This document shows, piece by piece, positions 1 through 8,526 of a stretch of DNA of 64,000 nt; position 1 is the stretch's first letter, and each line of letters opens with the position of its first letter. The notes under the pieces are model-generated. The model did not search any database and was not told where the DNA came from. It worked only from the letters and a program-made list of their open reading frames with translations. The translations under genes were made by a program, and so were the position numbers. The stretch is from an uncultured Phascolarctobacterium sp. (lineage in GTDB: Bacteria > Bacillota > Negativicutes > Acidaminococcales > Acidaminococcaceae): NCBI GenBank assembly GCA_900551745.1, contig URXA01000001.1, forward strand, positions 1-64,000. Reading direction: 5' to 3'.

Positions 1-1
1 G

Positions 2-271
2 GGTATCAGCATAGCGCTGGACAGGCTGCCGGAAGCAGAACGCAGGGCGGAGGAAGCGGCCCAAGCGGCAGGCGTTGAGCAGGAAACACTGAATAAGGTG
101 CTGGAACGTCTGGCGGCTTTGGAACAGGATAACAGGCGTTTGCAGGCTGATAATGAAAAACGCGATGTTGCTTATGAGAAGCTGGCTGCTGATTATACGC
201 AGCTGAAAGAAAAATATACAGAAGAAACAGCTGACAGGCAGCAGTCTGAACAAGCTGAGGCTGAAGAATAA
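2..271 (+). CDS. C-terminal part of a coiled-coil protein (5' truncated by window)
   Basis: An open frame enters from the window edge and ends at TAA 269-271, giving 89 residues. The sequence is almost entirely Glu/Ala/Gln/Lys/Arg with heptad-like Leu spacing (LNKVLERLAALEQDNRRLQ), which indicates a long coiled coil and an acidic tail. No catalytic motif is visible and the family cannot be named from this piece. The next gene follows within about 20 bases and the two are probably co-transcribed. Confidence 0.7.
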   Translation, partial: GISIALDRLPEAERRAEEAAQAAGVEQETLNKVLERLAALEQDNRRLQADNEKRDVAYEKLAADYTQLKEKYTEETADRQQSEQAEAEE

Positions 272-292
272 ATGTTTGGGGGTTGGATGGTA

Positions 293-721
293 ATGAAAAA
301 GACAGTAATCTTATTGATATTAACTTTGATGATGGCGGTGAGCGGTATGTGTTATGCGGCAGGAGACGGCAGTGACTTGAACAGGCAGCAGAAGGTTGCC
401 GATAAATTTATGGCAGTACTCAGCGGCGATGCCGCGGCTGTAACGCAGCTGCAGGGCGATATGGTGCCGGAGCTGGCAGAGAAGATGACGGCTGCCAATT
501 TTGCCGCTTTGCAAAAGCAGCTGAAGGAACAGTTCGGTATTCAGAAATCGGTGCGTTTTGCGGTTTATGAGCGGTTCGACCAGGGCGACCGTCTGACGTA
601 TCTTGTAGGCTACAGCAGGCAGCAGGCTGTGCGTGCGGTATATGGTTTCGATAAAAACGGTAAGCTGAGCGAATTCGTTTTTGTTCCGCTGGAAGTAAAG
701 GCGGCTCAGAAACAGGGCTGA
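293..721 (+). CDS. Small exported protein, DUF3887-like
   Basis: Encodes 142 residues starting MKKTVILLILTLMMAVSG, a clear Sec signal peptide with a cleavage site near CYA-AG. In-frame ATGs also occur at 272 and 287, but GGGGG at 278-282 lies 10 bases before ATG 293, so 293 is preferred. The mature part, about 118 residues, has a helical N-terminal half (VADKFMAVLSGD...) and a strand-rich C-terminal half (SVRFAVYERF, VRAVYGFDKNGKL). This resembles DUF3887 and other small NTF2-like domains, but the assignment is tentative. It probably acts in the periplasm or at the envelope. A terminator follows. Confidence 0.75.
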   Translation: MKKTVILLILTLMMAVSGMCYAAGDGSDLNRQQKVADKFMAVLSGDAAAVTQLQGDMVPELAEKMTAANFAALQKQLKEQFGIQKSVRFAVYERFDQGDRLTYLVGYSRQQAVRAVYGFDKNGKLSEFVFVPLEVKAAQKQG

Positions 722-758
722 CGGCCAAAGAACAGAAGGATATAGAGTAATGTTTTTT

Positions 759-790
759 AAAGCACAGAATATAATGTTCTGTGCTTTTTT
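759..790 (+). terminator. Rho-independent terminator
   Basis: Perfect 9-bp stem AGCACAGAA/TTCTGTGCT (761-769, 777-785) followed by a T run. It closes the transcript of the small exported protein. The rest of 791-1000 shows no gene. Confidence 0.85.
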
Positions 791-1000
791 CTGCTGTTTT
801 GCAGGTGCTGCTGAAAATGATGATACAGAAAAACGGCGGCGGGCGGTATTTGCTGTAGGGGTATTTTATTTTTTTTTTGCCGTGTGACAAAAAATATTGA
901 CGAGCTGCTAAAAGAGCGCCGGTAAAGGGCTGAGAGGGGGCGGCTGCCGAAAATATTAAAAATAATATTGCCGAAGGTACTTGCCAATGCATTTAATTTA

Positions 1001-1029
1001 TTGTAATATTTGCAATGAAGTTATATGAT
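1001..1029 (+). promoter_or_regulatory. Predicted sigma-70 promoter of the first autotransporter
   Basis: TTGTAA (1001-1006), 17-base spacer, TATGAT (1024-1029). It lies 47 bases before the autotransporter ATG in AT-rich DNA. Confidence 0.55.
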
Positions 1030-1075
1030 AGTTTAATTAATTATTTATTGGGGGTATTAATCAACGGAGGTTACT

Positions 1076-3529
1076 ATGGACAAGGGCAAAAACCTTATCA
1101 GGCAGGCGGTACTGGCAAGTTTGCTGGCTTTTAACTGGAATAATGCGGTCTGGGCTGCTGAAGGGGTCGATCAGCCGTTTTCGACAGTCAGCGAGCTTGA
1201 GGCGCTTGGGGGTATTGCGTCGATCACTTCCGGCAATATCTATCACACGACCAAGGGTATTTATGCCAGTGGTGAAGATTTTATTTATAACAGCGGCGCT
1301 ATCAAGCTGGATATCAGCGGTTTTGCTAACGCTGAGAATACCGGTGTAGAGTCTATTGGCATTTTTGGGTTCAATGGTACGACCGACCTGAAGCAGATCG
1401 AGATGAATTTTACTGACGCTTCGGGAAGTGTCAATAATCTGGATATTTATGGAGTCAAGACTTATTCTTCGGGCGTGGTAAAAATGGGTGACGGTTCTAA
1501 GATCACGATTTACGGTGATGTCAGCGGAAAAAGGTCAAGCAGTCAGTCTTATGGTATGAAGGGGCTGTATGCCGGCAATAATGGGAAAAGGAATCCGGGG
1601 ATCATTGAGGTTGGTGATGATTTTGAATTGAGCGTGACCAATATCGGTGACGGCTGGGTTTTTGGTATCGATTCTTACGACGGCGCCAGTATTACTGTCG
1701 GCGATAATTTAAAATTGTTTGTTTCCGGGCAAAACGAAACCAGAGGGGTAGAGGTTGGTTATAATAATGCTTCCGCTGCGCTCGGGAAGGCTGCGTCTAT
1801 AGATGTATACAGCGAGGACGGTACGGCTACTGGCATCTTTGTTCTTAACAGCGGTTCTTTTACGGCGGCTGAAGGGCTGCGGCTCAATGTGACGATGAGC
1901 GGTGATTCGGGACTGGCTTATGGCGTTTTTGTGCGTAATGCCGGCAGCAAGGTCACTTTGAACGGCGCCGGGATCAGCGCCAGCCGCAGTGATGGTATGG
2001 GCGATGCTATTTATGTTTATAATAACGGCACTTTTATCGGGAATGAGGGCAAGTATGATATTTACGGGAATATCATTAATCTGAGCGGCGGGAGGGTGGA
2101 GCTGTCAGCAAACGGCGCTTCGCTGTTTGAGGGTGCGGTCAGGACCTACGATGATGCTGAGACAGAGCTCAGCCTGACGGAAAATTCTTTGTGGAAGCTG
2201 ACCGGCGATTCTAATCTGCAGCAGCTGGTCAATGATGCTTCGGTTATCGATATGAGGCAGGACGGCAATAATTTCAGTACGTTGACGGTGGAGAATCTGA
2301 GCGGCGAGAACGGCGTTATCAAAATGGATATCGATGCCAGTCAGAATTCGCTGAACAGCGACAAGCTGTATGTTACCGATACTTTGACGGGGACGCAGTA
2401 TATTGATCTGTACGAGGTCAACGGTTATACGCCTGTGGGTGAAGAGGGCGTGGGGACAGTGCTGGCGACGGTCAATAACCATAACGGCAGCTTTGCCGCT
2501 GTAGACGGCGAGGGGACGCTGTACTGGAAGCGTTATGAGCTGGATCAGCAGGATACTGCCGATACGAGCGGCAATTATACGAAGGACTGGTATTTGAAGC
2601 AGGTGACGAATATTGACCAGCCTACTACCAGTACGGATACGATCCTTGCAGCCAATGCGCTGAATTATCATACCTGGCGCAACGAGAACGATAAGCTGCT
2701 GCAGCGGATGGGCGAGCTGCGGCAGAATGGCGAAGCTGCACAGGGGGCCTGGTTCCGGCTGCGGGGAACGAAAATCGGCCGTGACGGAAAATTTGATTTT
2801 GGGAACAAATATACTTCTTACGAGCTGGGGTACGACGCTGTAACTAAAAATACTGCCGACAAGATACGTTATCAGGGCGCGGCGGTGAGCTATGTGGACG
2901 GCGACAGCAGTTATAATAGCGGCAGCGGCGGCAACAGCAGCAGGGCGATCAGTTTCTATAATACGGATATTGGCAGTAAAGGGCATTATTTGGATGTGGT
3001 GTTTAAAGTCAGTGATCTGGATAATGATTTTACGGTGTACGATACGAAAAATAATAAGATCACTGGCGATTTCAGCAATACCGGCGTATCGCTGAGTGCT
3101 GAGTACGGACGTAAAAACTCCTTGCACAACGGCTGGTATATCGAGCCGCAGGCTCAGTTTACTTTGGGGTATCTGGGCGGTGACAGTTATACTGCCAGTA
3201 ATGGTATCGAGGTAAGCCAGAGCGGGATCAAAAGCGCTGTCGGACGGATCGGGTTCAATATCGGCAAAGAGGTCGGCAGCAAAGGCATCGTTTATGCGAA
3301 GGCCAATCTGCTGCACGAGTTTGGCGGCGGTTATGATGTAACGATGTATGATGGCAGGGACGGAGTGAAGGTTGGCGATACTTTTAACGATACCTGGTTT
3401 GAGTATGGTGTTGGCGCCGCCTTTGCCGCAGGCAAAAACAGTCATGTTTATCTGGATGTGGAACGCAGCTCAGGCAGTGATTTTACGAAAGACTGGCAGT
3501 GGAACATCGGCGCCAGATGGACGTTTTGA
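1076..3529 (+). CDS. Classical (type Va) autotransporter, 817 aa
   Basis: A secreted surface protein. The Sec signal peptide (about residues 1-28, ending VWA-AEG) is followed by a passenger rich in Gly/Asn/Ser strands, as in a right-handed beta-helix. An autochaperone-like stretch (SDKLYVTDTLTG) precedes a linker (WRNENDKLLQRMGELRQN) and a beta-barrel of about 260 residues. The protein ends in Trp-Thr-Phe, the terminal aromatic that BAM recognises. The RBS GGAGG (1066-1070) sits 5 bases before ATG. The barrel region is clearly related to the next autotransporter (AxF-rich strands, LDxxLK, Gly-Trp-Tyr). No protease triad is visible, so an adhesin role is inferred. GC content is higher than in its paralog. 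Confidence 0.9.
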   Translation: MDKGKNLIRQAVLASLLAFNWNNAVWAAEGVDQPFSTVSELEALGGIASITSGNIYHTTKGIYASGEDFIYNSGAIKLDISGFANAENTGVESIGIFGFNGTTDLKQIEMNFTDASGSVNNLDIYGVKTYSSGVVKMGDGSKITIYGDVSGKRSSSQSYGMKGLYAGNNGKRNPGIIEVGDDFELSVTNIGDGWVFGIDSYDGASITVGDNLKLFVSGQNETRGVEVGYNNASAALGKAASIDVYSEDGTATGIFVLNSGSFTAAEGLRLNVTMSGDSGLAYGVFVRNAGSKVTLNGAGISASRSDGMGDAIYVYNNGTFIGNEGKYDIYGNIINLSGGRVELSANGASLFEGAVRTYDDAETELSLTENSLWKLTGDSNLQQLVNDASVIDMRQDGNNFSTLTVENLSGENGVIKMDIDASQNSLNSDKLYVTDTLTGTQYIDLYEVNGYTPVGEEGVGTVLATVNNHNGSFAAVDGEGTLYWKRYELDQQDTADTSGNYTKDWYLKQVTNIDQPTTSTDTILAANALNYHTWRNENDKLLQRMGELRQNGEAAQGAWFRLRGTKIGRDGKFDFGNKYTSYELGYDAVTKNTADKIRYQGAAVSYVDGDSSYNSGSGGNSSRAISFYNTDIGSKGHYLDVVFKVSDLDNDFTVYDTKNNKITGDFSNTGVSLSAEYGRKNSLHNGWYIEPQAQFTLGYLGGDSYTASNGIEVSQSGIKSAVGRIGFNIGKEVGSKGIVYAKANLLHEFGGGYDVTMYDGRDGVKVGDTFNDTWFEYGVGAAFAAGKNSHVYLDVERSSGSDFTKDWQWNIGARWTF

Positions 3530-3590
3530 TAACTTTGCATTGTTATAGGGGAATATTAGCAATGTATAAGTGAGGGAAGGCGGGCTTGTG

Positions 3591-3625
3591 AAAAGCAGCA
3601 GGCAGAAAATGCAGGCTGCTTTTGC
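3591..3625 (+). terminator. Possible terminator, first of two
   Basis: Stem AAAAGCAGC/GCTGCTTTT (3591-3599, 3615-3623) downstream of the first autotransporter. The T run is short. Confidence 0.5.
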
Positions 3626-3630
3626 ATGCC

Positions 3631-3701
3631 GTTATAAAGCAGGTAACAGGTGAAAACGGCAATATAAAAACCACTCAGCTTTATTGTTGAGTGGTTTTGT
3701 T
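3631..3701 (+). repeat. 71-bp direct repeat, copy 1 (3' flank of autotransporter)
   Basis: Matches 6546-6616 with five differences by eye, including an identical terminator hairpin. This suggests the gene and its terminator were duplicated as a unit, or that the flanks have recombined. Confidence 0.85.
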
Positions 3702-3705
3702 TTTT
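3667..3705 (+). terminator. Rho-independent terminator shared with the second autotransporter
   Basis: Stem AAAACCACTCA/TGAGTGGTTTT (3667-3677, 3688-3698) with a 10-base loop and a T-rich tail. The hairpin and its upstream flank recur downstream of the next autotransporter. Confidence 0.9.
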
Positions 3706-3784
3706 GTAAAAATATTGCTGATATACATATTTAGTAAAGAAAAATGCAAATATTGCATCTAAAATATTAAATTAATTATAAAAC

Positions 3785-3812
3785 TTGAAATTATATTTAA
3801 TAATGATAAAAT
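3785..3812 (+). promoter_or_regulatory. Predicted promoter of the second autotransporter
   Basis: TTGAAA (3785-3790), 16-base spacer, TAAAAT (3807-3812) in very AT-rich DNA, about 80 bases upstream of the gene. Confidence 0.4.
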
Positions 3813-3890
3813 AATAAAAAAGAAATATGTTGATAGAGATTGCAGATGTTCTGATTAGTATTTTGAGAAAATTACTGTAAAAGCGGGGGA

Positions 3891-6533
3891 ATGGAAATTT
3901 TGAAAAGGAAAGTTATAGAACAAACAGTAATTTTGGGATTTATATTAGTAACGGCTAATGTTTCTCAAGCATATTCAGCAGATTTCGTTGCAGCTAAAAC
4001 AATTAATGGTGTAGGCGAATATAATTTTCAGGCTGGAGAAGTAATATTTAGTGATGAGCTTATTTCTTTTAATAACGATAATACGTCTGCTGCTGTTCAG
4101 AAATGTGTTATCAATATAGAAAATAACGGTATTTTAAAAATTAACAGCGATTCACCCTGGGGTATTGTTGATATTGGTTCAAATAATTTGGAATCGACAT
4201 ATGATGAAATAAAGACTGTAATAAATGGTGATTTGGTAATTACAAGCAATATTAGAAATAGCGATGGCAGAGTTATATCTTTGATGGGCGGAAAAAATAC
4301 TTTTCAGGTCAATGGTTCTGTGCAGATAATAGAATCTGTCAATACTTCAAGTTTATCGAATCTATGGCATTATGGTTTAAAAGCTAATAACGGCAGCGAG
4401 ATAATAATACGTGATGATTTTACAGTAAATTCTTTACAGGGGATCAGTAGTGAGGCTTCCGACAGCAGCGGAACTACTTTTGTAGCAGGAGTTTACAGCG
4501 ACAGTTGGAGTTGTGACGGTAATGCCGGACAGGAAAAAGACGCCGATACGTTCATAAGTTTAGGCGTTGATAATAACGATAAAATTTTATTGGAGAATAT
4601 TTTGGCTGAATCTGCTGCCGGCAGGTCTTATGCTTGTGGTGTTTTGGCTACAGATGGCAGTGGAACAGGTGATAAAACTGCTGTCGTTAATTTGAATGGT
4701 AATACTATAATACGTAATTTAAATGCTGTCAGTCAGATTGAGGCTGATGTATATGCTATTGCTGCTGAAAGGAATTCGGTCATTAATGTAAATGGGGATT
4801 TGTTGATTGAAAATATTGGCGATAGCAGTAAAGTGCCGGAAAGCTGTGAAAGGTATTATAATGCACTGGTGGCCAGCGGCGGTACTATCAATGTCAATAC
4901 CAGTGCTAATAGGGATCGTCAGATAAAAATAATGGGTGATATTGCTGCCTATAATTTCGGTGGTGTCATCAATCTTAATTTAATGAATAGCAGTTCGTAT
5001 TTGCAGGGGGCAAGTTTTACTGATGCCGGAGTTATAAATATGACTTTGGAGAATAATGCTGTCTGGCATTTGACAGACAGACAAGAGTGCGGTGCAGCTG
5101 AAGCTGATGTAAATAAAGGCAACAGCCGTATTACTGATCTGACTATGAATAATGGTATAGTCGATATGTATAATAATGACTGGTCGATGCAGAATTTGAC
5201 TGTTGATAACTTGGAGGGTAATGGCGGTACTTTTATTATCAATACTGATTTGCAAAACCATAAAAGTGATACGATCACGATCAAATCTGTTTCTGAGAAA
5301 GGGAAATATAAGCTTTTGGCATATGATCCTAATGCTTCGTCTTTATCAGGAAAGGTATTCGATCAGGAGATCCTTGACGCACCGGCGAATAATTTTCTTT
5401 TGACTGGCGGTACGGTTGAGGGTGCTTTATATAATTATAGGGCAAAGTTGGAAAAAGTAACTGCGGGTGGCAGGACACAATGGAAAATAGTTGGCTTGAA
5501 GGATGGCAGCGAGCCTGATGATACTGACGAACCGGATGATTCAAATGAGATGTCAGATAAGACGAGTACCACTGTCAAAAGTGCACGGTCAGCAGGCGCA
5601 CAGGTTTTTTTTGGTTGGCGCGATAATAATATGATGCAGCAGCGTATGCAAAAGCTGCATCATATGTCTGACGGTTTTAGTGGTGGATATGGGCCTGCAG
5701 AAGATCATAAGCGTCAGTTAAATGATCTGGAAACTGACAGTGGGATCTGGGTACAGCTGCAGCGCGGTAAAAATAGTTATAACAGCAGTATTTTTTTTGA
5801 AGGGAAGTATAATACTTATGCCCTGGGTTTTGATCACAAGATTGCCGGTGATGCAAAGGGCGACTGGTTATTGGGTTATGCTTTGACTTATATAGATGGC
5901 AGCGGTGTTTATAGTAACGGCGGCAGTACTTATAAAGATCTGAGCGTTGATATTTATACTGTTCAGCGTCTCGAGTCAGGACATTATCTGGATTTGAACC
6001 TTAAGCTTAACAGGACTAAAAATGATGTTGAGAGCCATACATTGACAAATGAAAAGGTGAGCAGTAAGTTTAAAAACAGAGGGATCTCGTTTGGTGCTGC
6101 TTATGGACGCCGTATGATGATCAGTGATGATGGCTGGTATCTGGACCCTCAGGCGGAAATTACATTGGGACGTTTAAATGGTGTGGATTACAATACTGAT
6201 AATGGAGTTAAAGTTCATTATGACCATATCAACAGTATTGTTGCCGGGGCAGGATTGGAGATTGGGCGACGGTTGAGTGATCTTGGCAATGTTTATCTTA
6301 GAACTATGGTGATGCGAGAGTTTGGCGGTAATTATGCTGTTTATATGACTGACAGTAATGACGGCAGATTTACTGAAAACAACGATTTGAGTGATAGTTG
6401 GTATGAGGTCAGTTTAGGTGGGGATATAAATTTAGGCAGGGTTAATAATTTTTACTTTGATGTCAGCAGATCTTTTTGTGCGGATTTTCAGAAAGTATGG
6501 CAAATCAATGCGGGATTACGATGGAGCTTTTGA
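3891..6533 (+). CDS. Classical autotransporter, 880 aa, paralog of the upstream gene
   Basis: The signal peptide is near residues 1-30 (ILGFILVTANVSQAYSA). A strand-rich passenger runs to about residue 560, followed by an acidic Asp/Glu linker (EPDDTDEPDD), a helix (FFGWRDNNMMQQRMQKLHHM) and a barrel ending Trp-Ser-Phe. The barrel aligns by eye with the upstream paralog (YNTYALGFDH versus YTSYELGYDA; GWYLDPQAEITLGRLNG versus GWYIEPQAQFTLGYLGG). ATG 3891 directly abuts GGGGG (3885-3889), whereas in-frame TTG 3900 has 10-base spacing, so translation may begin at TTG 3900. Base composition is more AT-rich than its paralog. Probably a surface adhesin. Confidence 0.9.
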   Translation: MEILKRKVIEQTVILGFILVTANVSQAYSADFVAAKTINGVGEYNFQAGEVIFSDELISFNNDNTSAAVQKCVINIENNGILKINSDSPWGIVDIGSNNLESTYDEIKTVINGDLVITSNIRNSDGRVISLMGGKNTFQVNGSVQIIESVNTSSLSNLWHYGLKANNGSEIIIRDDFTVNSLQGISSEASDSSGTTFVAGVYSDSWSCDGNAGQEKDADTFISLGVDNNDKILLENILAESAAGRSYACGVLATDGSGTGDKTAVVNLNGNTIIRNLNAVSQIEADVYAIAAERNSVINVNGDLLIENIGDSSKVPESCERYYNALVASGGTINVNTSANRDRQIKIMGDIAAYNFGGVINLNLMNSSSYLQGASFTDAGVINMTLENNAVWHLTDRQECGAAEADVNKGNSRITDLTMNNGIVDMYNNDWSMQNLTVDNLEGNGGTFIINTDLQNHKSDTITIKSVSEKGKYKLLAYDPNASSLSGKVFDQEILDAPANNFLLTGGTVEGALYNYRAKLEKVTAGGRTQWKIVGLKDGSEPDDTDEPDDSNEMSDKTSTTVKSARSAGAQVFFGWRDNNMMQQRMQKLHHMSDGFSGGYGPAEDHKRQLNDLETDSGIWVQLQRGKNSYNSSIFFEGKYNTYALGFDHKIAGDAKGDWLLGYALTYIDGSGVYSNGGSTYKDLSVDIYTVQRLESGHYLDLNLKLNRTKNDVESHTLTNEKVSSKFKNRGISFGAAYGRRMMISDDGWYLDPQAEITLGRLNGVDYNTDNGVKVHYDHINSIVAGAGLEIGRRLSDLGNVYLRTMVMREFGGNYAVYMTDSNDGRFTENNDLSDSWYEVSLGGDINLGRVNNFYFDVSRSFCADFQKVWQINAGLRWSF

Positions 6534-6545
6534 TATTTGCAGGAC

Positions 6546-6616
6546 GTTATAAAGCAGGCAGCAGGTGAAGCAGGCAATATAAAAACCACTCAGCTTTATT
6601 GTTGAGTGGTTTTGTT
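6546..6616 (+). repeat. 71-bp direct repeat, copy 2
   Basis: Second copy of the segment at 3631-3701, starting GTTATAAAGCAGG and ending with the hairpin. Confidence 0.85.
6582..6616. terminator. Bidirectional terminator between convergent genes
   Basis: Stem AAAACCACTCA/TGAGTGGTTTT (6582-6592, 6603-6613). It has T-rich ends on both strands and serves the autotransporter (+) and the small gene at 6621-6857 (-). Confidence 0.85.
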
Positions 6617-6620
6617 GTGC

Positions 6621-6857
6621 TTAATCCCAGCGTTTTAAAATATCGGCGACGATTTCTTTTTGTGTCTTTTTACGTTTTTTCTTTTCAAAGTTACGATAGT
6701 TGTTATCGCGGTGGTCGGTCGAATAATCTGCATAATCTATGTCGTTTTTTTCGTATTGCTCATAGCTGCGGTTGTAATCGCCGTGGCCGTCGTCCAGCAG
6801 CAGCGGTACAAAACCTGCAGCGGCAGGCAGCTTAAAGTTTACAGTCTGGTTTTCCAT
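6621..6857 (-). CDS. Small charged protein of unknown function, 78 aa
   Basis: A reverse-strand gene starting MENQTVNFKLPAAAG. GGAGG lies 6 bases before ATG on the reverse strand, and a terminator hairpin lies just past the stop. The central part is rich in Asp/Tyr (YNRSYEQYEKNDIDYADYS) and the C-terminal part is basic (EKKKRKKTQKEIV). No signal peptide or membrane segment is seen, and I do not recognise a family. The RBS and terminator support a real gene despite its size. Confidence 0.65.
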   Translation of the reverse strand: MENQTVNFKLPAAAGFVPLLLDDGHGDYNRSYEQYEKNDIDYADYSTDHRDNNYRNFEKKKRKKTQKEIVADILKRWD

Positions 6858-6988
6858 ACAGGCCTCCGTTATCGATTGTTGGTAGTTACCTATATTTTAG
6901 CACGGCGGCAGCGGCTAGTAAATATTTTTGCAGTGATTGACAAAAACTTGCGGCGGTTATACCATAAAAACATAAAGGAGTTGTTACT

Positions 6989-7669
6989 GTGAGCAAATCT
7001 TATAAAGACCAGTTTAAGGAAGAAAGTGCCAGGCGCCGTCAGCGTCAGCAGAAACAGATCGCCGCTGTGATAATTTTGATCGGTGTGCTGGTGTCGGCGG
7101 TTATATGGTATTTAGACGGATTGAGTAAAAAACAGCAGGTGCCGCAGCAAACATCTCAGCAGCAGTCGGCGCAGACGGCAGAGCAGCCCGGGCAGGCGGT
7201 CAAACCGGAAGCTCCTGCTGCAGTGCCTTCTAAAGAGGAGCCAAAGCAGCCGGAAGCTGCTAAACCGGCCTATACGATATTGATAGATAAAAGTGATTAC
7301 AAGCTGTATGTGCTGAAGGATAACGAAGTGATTAAGCAATGGGGTGTTGCTGTGGGGGCAAAACCGGGTCAAAAGCAGCGCGCCGGCGATATGACTACGC
7401 CGACAGGTAATTTTGAGGTGGACGAGATTTTAGACGCATCGTATTGGACGCATGATTTCGGCGACGGCAAAGGTGAGATCAAAGGTGCTTACGGGCCTAA
7501 TTTCATTTCTCTGGTAACAGGCTGGGATGGCATCGGCATTCATGGTACACATGCGCCGGAATCCATCGGCACGATGGTTTCAGAAGGCTGTGTGCGGATG
7601 CGTAACGGTGAGCTGCTGGAGCTTCTGCCTTATGTAGAGGCCGGTACTAAAGTTACGATACGGGAATAA
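6989..7669 (+). CDS. L,D-transpeptidase (YkuD domain) with N-terminal membrane anchor
   Basis: 226 residues. Residues 24-44 form one transmembrane anchor after a basic N-terminus, a Gln/Pro/Ala-rich periplasmic linker follows to about residue 95, and a YkuD domain fills the rest. The catalytic signature HGTHAPESIG...SEGCVRM contains His and nucleophile Cys201. The enzyme makes 3-3 cross-links in peptidoglycan or attaches proteins to it. GTG start with AAGGAG 8 bases upstream. Monocistronic; a tRNA gene follows. Confidence 0.92.
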   Translation: MSKSYKDQFKEESARRRQRQQKQIAAVIILIGVLVSAVIWYLDGLSKKQQVPQQTSQQQSAQTAEQPGQAVKPEAPAAVPSKEEPKQPEAAKPAYTILIDKSDYKLYVLKDNEVIKQWGVAVGAKPGQKQRAGDMTTPTGNFEVDEILDASYWTHDFGDGKGEIKGAYGPNFISLVTGWDGIGIHGTHAPESIGTMVSEGCVRMRNGELLELLPYVEAGTKVTIRE

Positions 7670-7713
7670 GCTGCCGGAAGGCCTGGGTACATTGATTTTT
7701 ACGCTGTCACAGC

Positions 7714-7742
7714 TTGACAAAAAGGTGATTTTGCGCTAAAAT
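7714..7742 (+). promoter_or_regulatory. tRNA-Val promoter
   Basis: TTGACA (7714-7719), 17-base spacer, TAAAAT (7737-7742), ending 11 bases before the mature tRNA 5' end. A near-consensus promoter. Confidence 0.8.
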
Positions 7743-7753
7743 AACATCGTTGC

Positions 7754-7830
7754 GGAACTATAGCTCAGTTGGTTAGAGTACCTCGTTGACATCGAGGGGG
7801 TCACTGGTTCGAGTCCAGTTAGTTCCACCA
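7754..7830 (+). tRNA. tRNA-Val (anticodon GAC)
   Basis: A 77-nt cloverleaf with acceptor stem GGAACTA/TAGTTCC, D arm AGCTCAGTTGGTTAGAGT, anticodon stem CCTCG/CGAGG with loop TTGACAT (GAC at 34-36), TpsiC arm containing GGTTCGAGTCC, discriminator A and genome-encoded CCA. Confidence 0.97.
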
Positions 7831-7842
7831 GATAAAACATTC

Positions 7843-7880
7843 AAGAGTTGCTTCTAGAGCAGCTCTTTTATTTTTTGTTT
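7843..7880 (+). terminator. tRNA terminator
   Basis: Stem AAGAGTTGCT/AGCAGCTCTT with one G-U pair, followed by a T-rich run. Confidence 0.85.
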
Positions 7881-8012
7881 ATGAATCGTGTTTGATAAAA
7901 TAACAATAATTTTGTGATTTTGCGTTTTTTAGTGAAAATCGCTAAGAAAATTAGAAAAATTTGCGGCTTTTTTAAACTAATAATCAAGATGTGTATTTAC
8001 TTTTTGCTGATG

Positions 8013-8042
8013 TTGAAAAGACAATGTGCCACATAGTATAAT
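8013..8042 (+). promoter_or_regulatory. Orphan promoter-like sequence
   Basis: TTGAAA (8013-8018), 18-base spacer, TATAAT (8037-8042). No gene follows. A strong hairpin begins 15 bases downstream, so any transcript would be very short. Confidence 0.45.
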
Positions 8043-8056
8043 GCAGAACCCATTAT

Positions 8057-8105
8057 AAAACAGACCCTAGATATCAAAAATATATCTAGGGTCTGTTTTA
8101 TACAT
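8057..8105. terminator. Perfect 18-bp palindromic hairpin (terminator or insertion-element remnant)
   Basis: Arms 8057-8074 and 8082-8099 (AAAACAGACCCTAGATAT and its complement) around a 7-base loop, with A/T runs on both sides. It could be a bidirectional terminator or the tip of a decayed transposable element. The 7881-8424 region around it holds no intact gene. Confidence 0.6.
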
Positions 8106-8158
8106 AATAGTCATCATTTTCATTGCTTATTAGTAGGATACGTTTCTTTATAAGGTTC

Positions 8159-8272
8159 TCATACAGCTGAGTTTTCCTGGATTTTAGGGGTTTCTATAAA
8201 GCTTTTTAATTGATTCAGAATAAATTCTCTAACTGCTTCTGGTGACTGTAAATATCGTCGTTTTGATAGCAG
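8159..8272 (-). pseudogene. Possible remnant of a reverse-strand coding region
   Basis: A reverse-strand frame of 37 codons ends at a TGA (8159-8161) and reads SPEAVREFILNQLKSFIETP before a short tail. It looks protein-like but is closed upstream by a stop and has no start or RBS. It may be the decayed end of a lost gene. Function unknown, and it may be chance. Confidence 0.2.
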
Positions 8273-8491
8273 CTATAGAAAATACAAAAGCTGAAGGTAT
8301 TATTAACCAAAATTGAGATTCAATAGTAAAATGACAAAGCTGGTTTCGGATAATTTGCTGCTTGATTGCTTTGTAAGAAAGTATAATGTATTTTAGAAGA
8401 AGAACTATAAAATTAAATAAAAGATTTAAAAGAAAATAATATTTTAACTAATATTATTAACAAAAAACAAAGTATATTAATTAATGCTTCG

Positions 8492-8520
8492 TTGATAATA
8501 TTAAAGTATCATTTTATAAT
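8492..8520 (+). promoter_or_regulatory. Promoter of the adhesin leader, copy 1
   Basis: TTGATA (8492-8497), 17-base spacer, TATAAT (8515-8520). The same hexamers and spacing recur at 11895-11923, which supports function. Start of transcription is expected near 8527. Confidence 0.8.
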
Positions 8521-8526
8521 AAAAAT

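Noticed and set aside
2105..3445. Long antisense open frame (about 446 codons) within the first autotransporter
   Set aside because: No RBS, low-complexity hydrophobic translation; it is a by-product of codon bias in the Gly/Asn-rich sense gene.
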